Source of the DNA: Lachnospiraceae bacterium
Lineage (GTDB): Bacteria > Bacillota > Clostridia > Lachnospirales > Lachnospiraceae
Assembly: GCA_016294075.1 (NCBI GenBank)
Contig: JAEDCQ010000012.1
Span: 1-46,898, forward strand
Length of the DNA: 46,898 nt
Reading direction: 5' to 3'
Positions 40,940 through 46,898 of this stretch are shown piece by piece (the first letter of the stretch is position 1; the number at the start of each line of letters is the position of its first letter). Both the position numbers and the translations under genes were made by a program. A model generated the notes under the pieces. The model worked only from the letters and a program-made list of their open reading frames with translations. It was not told where the DNA came from and made no database searches.

Positions 40940-41617
40940 TTAAACATCCTCGATCTGCCAATCTATCGGTTCTATTCCATTCTTCTGCAAAAACGCATTT
41001 GCCTGACTAAAATGCTTACACCCGAAAAAACCTCTGTATGCAGACAAAGGACTCGGATGAGGTGCTTTTAATATCAGATGCTTCGAATTGGTAAGCATCG
41101 GAATTTTATTCTGTGCCGGTCTGCCCCAAAGCAGGTACACAACCGGTCTGTCCTGCGCATTTACTGCCTGAATCACCGCATCCGTAAAATATTCCCACCC
41201 CTTCTGCTGATGGGAATTAGCCTGATGAGCACGAACCGTTAAAACAGTATTTAAAAGTAACACGCCCTGGTCTGCCCATTTTTTCAGGTATCCGTTATTC
41301 GGAATATAGCATCCCAAATCATCATGCAGTTCTTTATAGATATTTTGTAAGGAAGGCGGAATATCCTTCTGATCCGGTAAAACAGAAAAACTCAGTCCAT
41401 GTGCCTGATGCTCATTATGATAGGGGTCCTGCCCCAGAAGAAGTACCTTCACTTCACTAAGAGGCGTGAAATGAAACGCATTGAAAATATCATCAGCCGG
41501 AGGATAAATAACATGTGTACTGTATTCCTGCTTTACAAAGCTGTACAGCTCCTTATAATATGGCTTTTTAAACTCACCGCCGATGGCCTGCAGCCAATCG
41601 TTTTGAATCATTCCCAT
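40940..41617 (-). CDS. ung: uracil-DNA glycosylase
   Basis: Family 1 UDG removes uracil from DNA in base-excision repair. The water-activating motif is GQDPYH (Asp64) and the C-terminal motif HPSPLSAYRG (His about 186) inserts into DNA. Other conserved parts are LLLNTVLTVR and VYLLWG. Length 225 is normal. TATAGGAGAAAACGAT precedes the ATG. It is the last gene of the hisH-hisF-ung row and is followed by a terminator. Confidence 0.97.
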   Translation of the reverse strand: MGMIQNDWLQAIGGEFKKPYYKELYSFVKQEYSTHVIYPPADDIFNAFHFTPLSEVKVLLLGQDPYHNEHQAHGLSFSVLPDQKDIPPSLQNIYKELHDDLGCYIPNNGYLKKWADQGVLLLNTVLTVRAHQANSHQQKGWEYFTDAVIQAVNAQDRPVVYLLWGRPAQNKIPMLTNSKHLILKAPHPSPLSAYRGFFGCKHFSQANAFLQKNGIEPIDWQIEDV

Positions 41618-41628
41618 ATCGTTTTCTC

Positions 41629-42390
41629 CTATAATCTTACAGAAATTCCTTCCTTTTGCAGATATTCCTTTACCTGTTTAATCTCTAATTCTTTAAAATG
41701 GAATAAAGAAGCTGCAAGTACCGCATCTGCCTTGCCCTCTGTCACTGCATCTTTAAAATGCTCCAGACTGCCGGCTCCTCCGGATGCGATAACCGGAATG
41801 GAAACCGCTTCTGATATCTGTCTTGTCAGTTCAATATCATACCCGCTTTTTGTACCATCGCAATCCATACTGGTAAGAAGAATTTCTCCGGCGCCTAGGC
41901 TCTCTGCCCTTTTTGCCCATTCTACCGCGTCAATACCCGTATCCACACGGCCGCCGTTTAAATAAATATTCCAACCGTCAAACGGCTCACGTCTTTTTGC
42001 ATCAATTGCTACCACAACACACTGGCTTCCAAAAATCTCTGCCGCTTCCTTAATCAATTCCGGACGCTTAATTGCCGCTGAATTCACAGAAACCTTATCC
42101 GCCCCTTCGCGTAAAATTGCCCTGAAATCATCTACTGTACGGATGCCTCCGCCCACGGTAAACGGAATAAAAACCTTTTCCGCCACTCTTCTTACCATGT
42201 CAACCACTGTGTTTCTTCCGTCACTGGAAGCGGTAATATCTAAGAATACAAGCTCATCCGCACCTGCTTTATCATAAGCTTCCGCAATCTCTACCGGGTC
42301 ACCTGCATCAGTCAGATTAACAAAATTTACACCTTTTACCACCCGTCCGTTATTTACATCCAGACAGGGAATGATTCTTATCGTATGCAT
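41629..42390 (-). CDS. hisF: imidazole glycerol phosphate synthase cyclase subunit HisF
   Basis: HisF uses ammonia from HisH to turn PRFAR into imidazole glycerol phosphate and AICAR, joining histidine and purine synthesis. The TIM barrel has catalytic Asp11 (PCLDVNNGRVVKG) and the second Asp in SMDCDGTKSGYD, with phosphate-binding ASGGAGS. Length 253 is typical. It lies three bases after hisH. Other his genes are absent from the window, so the pair is separated from the rest of the pathway. Confidence 0.97.
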   Translation of the reverse strand: MHTIRIIPCLDVNNGRVVKGVNFVNLTDAGDPVEIAEAYDKAGADELVFLDITASSDGRNTVVDMVRRVAEKVFIPFTVGGGIRTVDDFRAILREGADKVSVNSAAIKRPELIKEAAEIFGSQCVVVAIDAKRREPFDGWNIYLNGGRVDTGIDAVEWAKRAESLGAGEILLTSMDCDGTKSGYDIELTRQISEAVSIPVIASGGAGSLEHFKDAVTEGKADAVLAASLFHFKELEIKQVKEYLQKEGISVRL

Positions 42391-42392
42391 TT

Positions 42393-43013
42393 TTAGCCCT
42401 CCCTGTTTAAACGGATAAAGTTCTCTAAAATTTTCAATCCCACTGCCGAACTTTTTTCGGGATGAAACTGACAGGCGAATACATTATCCTTTTCTACCGA
42501 AGCATGTATCGTTGTTCCATACTCTGTAGCAGCTGTGACAATGTCTTCCTCCTCTGCCTTCAGATAATAGGAATGTACAAAATAAACATAACATCCTTCT
42601 TCCAGCCCTTCAAAAAGCTTTCCTTTATTCGGAAAAGACAAGGAGTTCCACCCTATCTGTGGAATCTTTAAGGACGAATTATTATCCGGAATTCGTAAGA
42701 TTTTTCCCGGAAGTATTCCGAGACCTTTTACCCCGGGCGATTCTTCACTTTCTTCAAATAAAAGCTGTAGTCCGAGACAGATTCCCAGAAACGGAGTCCC
42801 CTTTCTGACAATCTCCCAAATCACCTCGTAAAGACCGTATTCATGAATTTTTTCCATCGCATTACCAAAGGCGCCTACTCCCGGAAGAATCACCTTATCC
42901 GCATTTAATAACACTTCCTTATCCCGCGTAATACATGCTTCTTCTCCAAGCATAAGCAGGGCCTTTTCCACGCTTTTAATGTTTCCTGCATCATAATCAA
43001 TAATAGCTATCAT
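42393..43013 (-). CDS. hisH: imidazole glycerol phosphate synthase glutaminase subunit HisH
   Basis: HisH releases ammonia from glutamine and channels it to HisF. The class I amidotransferase triad is present: Cys in GICLGLQLLFE and His/Glu in FACQFHPEKSS. Length 206 is normal. GGAGGATGAAAAAAT precedes the ATG. The start overlaps the stop of the 633-residue charged protein by four bases (ATGA). Confidence 0.96.
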   Translation of the reverse strand: MIAIIDYDAGNIKSVEKALLMLGEEACITRDKEVLLNADKVILPGVGAFGNAMEKIHEYGLYEVIWEIVRKGTPFLGICLGLQLLFEESEESPGVKGLGILPGKILRIPDNNSSLKIPQIGWNSLSFPNKGKLFEGLEEGCYVYFVHSYYLKAEEEDIVTAATEYGTTIHASVEKDNVFACQFHPEKSSAVGLKILENFIRLNREG

Positions 43014-44911
43014 ATTTTTTCATCCTCCGGGAGAAAATCTTCTTCCTGCGGAAGAACATCCAAAAGAGGCTGTGGTTCTGATTCTTCTATCGTATTTTCC
43101 TCCATATCGTATGGCAATACTTCCGCTTCAAAAGGTGTTCCGTTTACAATAGATTCCAAACGCTTTGTATATGTAACCTTACTGTCATAGTTTAGTATTT
43201 CTTCAATATCCTCATTATCAAGACCAAATCCTGCCAATTTGTCATATATTGTCTGATAATTTGCCGAAATACGTTCTGAAATACCCAACTCACTCGCACG
43301 TGCTTCCTTATCGCGGTAAACTCTGACACCTTCCAGTAAAGCATTCAAAGCCTCTACCTTCATATCCATCCGCATAAAATTCTCATAAGAGTCCAGTTTC
43401 CTCTGTACACATAAAATGATATATGATTTTTCAAGAAGAATCTCATCCTCTTTAGAAAGCTCCTCACCATACAGATTTGCATAACAGGTCTCATAATCCG
43501 CATTATCAAAAGCCCATCTTGCTTCTTTTAAATTAGCTGCATTCCATACAGCATTCCGTAAAATTAATATCATTGCTAAGATAGAGAAGCACAATGCAAA
43601 AGTAATCATAACTTTCTTTCGTGAAAGCTTTTTCTCCGGCTTAGCGTCCAAATCAACTACTCTTCGGGGCTTTTCTTTTTTTACCTTTTTCTTCTTTCTG
43701 CCCTTTTTACCGTCGTTTTCAGATTCTTCTCCCTCTTCACCGTCTTCAACAGATTTGCCTTTTTTCTTATCCTTTTTCTCTTTCTTTTCTTTTGCCTTTT
43801 GCTCTTTCTTTTCTTTTTTTGCTTTCTTTTTATCTTCTTTGGAAAGTTCATCCAAAATAGCAAGATTCTCATCTGTCACACCTGTTGCATCAGCTTCCGG
43901 TATTTTCTCTTTTACAGAATCCTCCTCTTCCTCGGTAAGCATTTTAAATATTTTTGAGAAAAGAGATTCTTTTTTTACAGTATCTTTTTTCTTGGATGCC
44001 TCCTTCTCTTCATCTGATACATCCGCAAGGTTATCTATTTCACGAATTTCTTCCGAATCCTGCAATGCACCAGAAAGCAACATGTCTATATCCGTCATAT
44101 CGCCTTCAAATAAAATCTGCTCTTCTTCCAAGGGCGAAGCTAATTCAGATGTATTTTCTCCTGATGAGATTTCTTCCAAAACAGAACCGTTTTCTTCTGA
44201 TAAAAGCTCATCTTCATCTATAACACCCGGGTCATCATTTTGCCCCTTTTTCTTTTTTCTCTTTTTCTTTTTGAAAAAGCCAAAGATTCCTTTTTTTTCA
44301 TTGCTTTCTTCCGGATTATCCGCATCAGCTTCCTCGTCTAATCGGAATACCTCTACCTCAGGAGTCTGTAACATAGTATCATCAACTGCTTCACCATTAT
44401 CATTCCGCTCCAGAATCTCTCCAATCCCTGCTAAATCATCATCATCCGCAAACTGCTTCAAAAGTTCTTTTACATCTTCATTCTGCATTTCTGAATCGTA
44501 ATCGGAAGAATCAGAGTCACCATCTTCATCTCCATTCATGGCAGCCTGCATTATAAAATCCATATCAGCCTCTGTCGCATCTTTTTCCTCTTCATCCGGC
44601 ATTTCAGCCAATAAAGCATCTATAGACAGAGCATCTCCTTTTTCAGAGGGTACAGCTTCCACTATCTCGTTTTCAACCGGTTCCATCATCTCGTTTTCAA
44701 TCGGTTCCATCATCTCGTTTTCAATCGGTTCCGGTTCCACTGACTCTACCATATTATTAAGCAGACTCGTATCCTCATTTATTTCTTCCGACTGTTGTAT
44801 ATCGGAATCCGTATTCTCCTCAAAATCCGTAATCGGCTCATTTATATGGATAATAGGTTCTATCGATTCTAATAACTCATCTAAGTATTCATCGCTCGTA
44901 TTTACACTCAT
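43010..44911 (-). CDS. large charged single-helix membrane protein of unknown function
   Basis: A 633-residue protein I do not recognise. Residues 1-200 are very acidic and include three copies of an 8-residue repeat (PIENEMME-like, about 60-84). Two Lys-rich blocks occur (about 213-225 and 360-430, KKKKRKKKK-type), broken by acidic linkers. One membrane helix (about 434-456) is followed by a roughly 177-residue outer or inner domain with helical, TPR-like character (ARWAFDNADYETCYANLYG, LDSYENFMRM, KVEALNALLEGVRVYR). The long charged head suggests a cytoplasmic disordered region, with a C-terminal domain outside. The gene overlaps hisH by four bases and follows the sirtuin-like gene by 13 bases. 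Confidence 0.85.
   Translation of the reverse strand: MSVNTSDEYLDELLESIEPIIHINEPITDFEENTDSDIQQSEEINEDTSLLNNMVESVEPEPIENEMMEPIENEMMEPVENEIVEAVPSEKGDALSIDALLAEMPDEEEKDATEADMDFIMQAAMNGDEDGDSDSSDYDSEMQNEDVKELLKQFADDDDLAGIGEILERNDNGEAVDDTMLQTPEVEVFRLDEEADADNPEESNEKKGIFGFFKKKKRKKKKGQNDDPGVIDEDELLSEENGSVLEEISSGENTSELASPLEEEQILFEGDMTDIDMLLSGALQDSEEIREIDNLADVSDEEKEASKKKDTVKKESLFSKIFKMLTEEEEDSVKEKIPEADATGVTDENLAILDELSKEDKKKAKKEKKEQKAKEKKEKKDKKKGKSVEDGEEGEESENDGKKGRKKKKVKKEKPRRVVDLDAKPEKKLSRKKVMITFALCFSILAMILILRNAVWNAANLKEARWAFDNADYETCYANLYGEELSKEDEILLEKSYIILCVQRKLDSYENFMRMDMKVEALNALLEGVRVYRDKEARASELGISERISANYQTIYDKLAGFGLDNEDIEEILNYDSKVTYTKRLESIVNGTPFEAEVLPYDMEENTIEESEPQPLLDVLPQEEDFLPEDEKI
44661..44732 (-). 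repeat. three 24-bp tandem repeats inside the charged protein gene
   Basis: Units at 44661-44684, 44685-44708 and 44709-44732 each read close to ATCATCTCGTTTTCAATCGG plus TTCC, encoding EPIENEMM-type octapeptides. Near identity of the DNA suggests recent expansion. Confidence 0.9.
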
Positions 44912-44924
44912 GCGTTCATACCTT

Positions 44925-45647
44925 TCACATTTCTGATAATATATAGTCTATTGGTTCTGCTTTTATACTTCTTCCTTTTCCATGCAGTTCTTCACTTAAC
45001 TGATAAAGGAAACTATGTACTCTGATAAAGGATGCTTTCTGATTACAAAAAGCAATCTTTTCAAATGGCCAGCGGATAATCGTCGGGAATTGCATTCCAA
45101 CACCTAACTCTATAATACATACCTTTCGATTAATCGTTTTTTGCAGCCAATTCCGATATGCCGCCCATTGGGGCATATAACCGCTTTCATTATATTTCCC
45201 GCATGTTACCTGATTAAAGACTGCCTCCTTACCGCAATGAGGACAATAAATCGGCTTCTTCTCCTCTATCATCTGTAAGGATACGGGCAATAACTCTTCC
45301 GTACAACAATCTCTGCACTGCAGGTAACGCCATGTTCCGCAGGGAGCCGTTATTCTGTCAGCAGGAAATTTGCTGTCATAAATCCGGTCATCCATACAGG
45401 TTGTAACAACAAAATAATCCTTATCTTTTACCCAATCATATAATTGGTTATAAGCATCGATTGCCTTATCATCCGGATGCTCCTTCCAATACGAAAGACG
45501 TTCAAATCCTGCAAGCAGCGGCTCTTCTTTCCTATAATTCTTATATTCCTCAGTTTCCGGCTTATCATCTCTTCTCTCAAATTCTTCTCCTATGCCAATC
45601 AAGACAATATCCGCATCCCAAATCAAACCGTATATTTCTTTATCCAT
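44925..45647 (-). CDS. divergent sirtuin (SIR2)-like protein
   Basis: A 240-residue protein with a sirtuin layout: an N-terminal nucleotide-binding-like strand-loop (DADIVLIGIGEEFE), a VTTCMDDRIY motif in place of TxNxD, a zinc site with Cys111, Cys114, Cys135 and Cys138, and ELGVGMQFPTIIRWPFE near the C-terminus. The usual GAG motif and the catalytic His of the ELHG motif are not conserved; the corresponding stretch reads APCGTWRYLQC, placing Cys103 there. Related macrodomain-linked sirtuins also lack that His. No macrodomain or lipoate ligase gene is adjacent. Activity on NAD is therefore uncertain. It lies between cheV and the charged protein gene. Confidence 0.75.
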   Translation of the reverse strand: MDKEIYGLIWDADIVLIGIGEEFERRDDKPETEEYKNYRKEEPLLAGFERLSYWKEHPDDKAIDAYNQLYDWVKDKDYFVVTTCMDDRIYDSKFPADRITAPCGTWRYLQCRDCCTEELLPVSLQMIEEKKPIYCPHCGKEAVFNQVTCGKYNESGYMPQWAAYRNWLQKTINRKVCIIELGVGMQFPTIIRWPFEKIAFCNQKASFIRVHSFLYQLSEELHGKGRSIKAEPIDYILSEM

Positions 45648-45679
45648 AAAAAATATGTACTCCGTAATAGTATCGTCTC

Positions 45680-45709
45680 ATTATATCATAAACAAACTGT
45701 CAGATACAA
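45680..45709 (-). promoter_or_regulatory. promoter of the sirtuin-like gene
   Basis: Minus strand TTGTAT (45704-45709), 18-base spacer, and an extended -10 TGATATAAT with TATAAT at 45680-45685, about 33 bases before the start codon. Confidence 0.75.
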
Positions 45710-45725
45710 TGCTCTTACAGCTCTT

Positions 45726-45757
45726 TTAAAAAAGGTGTGAACCAAAGTTCACACCTT
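45726..45757 (-). terminator. terminator after cheV
   Basis: AAGGTGTGAAC pairs with GTTCACACCTT around a 4-base loop, followed by six Ts on the minus strand. It lies 12 bases beyond the cheV stop. Confidence 0.92.
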
Positions 45758-45768
45758 CTGCCAAACAA

Positions 45769-46671
45769 TTATTTTAATCCTAACAATCCATCAACAATCT
45801 TTACCAGGTTACCGATTTCAGGTTTTGAAATCTGTGCATCAGCACCAAGAGCCTCTCCTTTTCTCTTCATCTCATCATTAACCAGCGATGAGAAAATTAC
45901 TACCGGTATATCCTTCGTTTTGTCATTTTCCTTAACTAAACGTGTAAGCCGGTGTCCATCCATCAAAGGCATCTCAATATCCGTAATGATAAGCTTTACA
46001 TGTTCGTCCAGACTATTATCTTCAATACATTCATTTATTAAATTCCATGCTTCCTGCCCATTATTGGTATTGATCACCTGTGTATAACCGGCACTCTTTA
46101 AAGAATCTACAATTAATCGATTCAGCAAAATGGAATCTTCTGCCAGTAAAATGGGAATATCTCCTCTTCCTTTGATTTTTTCAAGATGCTCTACATCTTC
46201 CACCTTTAGTCCGGTCTCCGGATTAATATCCGTAACAATACGCTCAAAATCAAGAATAATAATCAATTTATTCTGAATTTTAATAATACCGGTTGAAATA
46301 CCTTCTTCGGTATTGCTTACCGTTGCATTCGGTTTAATAATTTCACTCCATGATATACGATGAATGCCGACTACACTGTCAACATGGAACGCAATATCCA
46401 GATTGTTAAAGTTAGTTACAATAAAAAATCCTTCCGGTTTTGAGGTGCCCTTTTGAAGGCAGTTTCGCAAATCAATTGCTGTAATCATAATATCTCTCGG
46501 CATGAAAATACCTTCAATACTGGGATGCGCATTGGGAACAGGAGTTACCGGCTGATATGTAATAATCTCTTTTATTTTGGCAACATTAATACCATATGAA
46601 TTATCGCCGATTGTAAACTCCAATATTTCTAATTCATTTGTACCATTTTCCAATAGAATCTTCGTATCCAT
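45769..46671 (-). CDS. cheV: CheV-type chemotaxis protein (CheW domain plus receiver)
   Basis: A 300-residue protein with an N-terminal CheW-like coupling domain (about 10-155; EILEFTIGDNSYGINVAKI, HPSIEGIFMPRD) and a C-terminal receiver domain (about 172-298) with phospho-acceptor Asp231 in ITDIEMPLMDG and Lys about 284 in ISKPE. CheV couples chemoreceptors to CheA and is tuned by phosphorylation. No other chemotaxis gene is in the window. An extended -10 (TGATATAAT, TATAAT at 46731-46736) lies about 60 bases upstream, and the gene has its own terminator. Confidence 0.95.
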   Translation of the reverse strand: MDTKILLENGTNELEILEFTIGDNSYGINVAKIKEIITYQPVTPVPNAHPSIEGIFMPRDIMITAIDLRNCLQKGTSKPEGFFIVTNFNNLDIAFHVDSVVGIHRISWSEIIKPNATVSNTEEGISTGIIKIQNKLIIILDFERIVTDINPETGLKVEDVEHLEKIKGRGDIPILLAEDSILLNRLIVDSLKSAGYTQVINTNNGQEAWNLINECIEDNSLDEHVKLIITDIEMPLMDGHRLTRLVKENDKTKDIPVVIFSSLVNDEMKRKGEALGADAQISKPEIGNLVKIVDGLLGLK

Positions 46672-46898
46672 TTTACACCTCTCAACTATGTATTCTTAAT
46701 CTTATAAGACATTAACATATAACTATTGTCATTATATCATAATAAATTAAAAAAAACATAAAAAAGTTAAACAATTTGCAACAATTTTTGTTTATTAATA
46801 AAAAAAGACTCCGTAATATACGAAATCTTTTACTTAACTCAAATCTTTCAACTGTACCCTCAAAACCGAATCAGAATAAATCTTTCTCTATCTGCTAC
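46672..46898. other. AT-rich intergenic region with cheV promoter and an incoming terminator
   Basis: Contains the extended -10 of cheV at 46731-46736 and, at 46800-46827, a minus-strand hairpin (GATTTCGTA with TACGGAGTC, two G-U pairs) followed by seven or more Ts. The hairpin should end a minus-strand transcript that enters from beyond the window. The last 45 bases include ACCCTCAAAACCGAATC, which reminds me of spacers near rRNA or tRNA operons, but I cannot confirm this. Confidence 0.5.

Noticed and set aside
43755..44501. Long Ser/Phe-rich plus-strand frame opposite the charged membrane protein gene
   Set aside because: It is a mirror of Glu/Lys-rich codons on the other strand, with no start signals.

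Overview
This window looks like part of a chromosome from an anaerobic gut-type member of the Clostridia, most likely family Lachnospiraceae. The grounds are the AT-rich Firmicutes base composition, strong AAGGAG-type ribosome binding sites, the SCIFF peptide/maturase pair with its TIGR04086 membrane neighbour, a Ni/Co riboswitch, small DUF1700- and DUF6472-like proteins, and a MurE with the meso-diaminopimelate signature. The species call is inference; no database was searched. Most of the window is conserved core genome, and I see no prophage, insertion sequence or CRISPR array.

Layout. 1-514: minus-strand tRNA cluster (Pro, Gly, Arg, His) with a perfect consensus promoter and a duplicated 76-bp spacer. 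515-1158: non-coding, with hairpins and a degenerate 14-bp tandem repeat. 1159-4227 (-): rRNA methyltransferase, a catalytically altered amidase-like protein, RdgB and a YfcE-like phosphodiesterase. 4317-6073 (-): a small Asn/Ser-rich protein, then lgt with two small genes. 6363-8033 (+): GH13 glucosidase. 8124-9635 (-): MATE exporter and tRNA-Arg. 9783-10884 (-): CDF metal exporter under a Ni/Co riboswitch. 10954-13005 (-): a small unknown, a PuuD-like amidotransferase and a class II aldolase.

13064-25081 (-) is a long housekeeping block: murE, priA, def, fmt, zinc peptidase, rsmB, rlmN, PP2C phosphatase, PASTA kinase and rsgA. It joins wall synthesis, replication restart, translation initiation and ribosome maturation to the Ser/Thr kinase-phosphatase pair. 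A possible C-rich small RNA lies between recJ and murE. 25324-31419 (-) carries TIGR04086, the SCIFF precursor (too short for most gene callers), its radical SAM maturase, secDF and recJ.

31542-34963 is mixed: a CNNM/CorC-like protein, an intact amidase, a phosphopantetheinyl transferase, tRNA-Leu and a small membrane protein. 35065-37046 (-): a TrmB-type regulator translationally coupled to lysA. 37270-37803 (+): a broken LuxR-type regulator. 37811-40769 (-): a two-component system whose kinase ends in a tail encoded by a dispersed repeat. 40940-46671 (-): CheV, a divergent sirtuin-like protein, a 633-residue charged membrane protein coupled to hisH-hisF, and ung.

The less ordinary items are the divergent sirtuin-like protein, the charged membrane protein fused translationally to hisHF, the repeat-derived protein tail, the candidate C-rich RNA, and the amidase lacking its catalytic glutamate. 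None is proven to be a new system from sequence alone.
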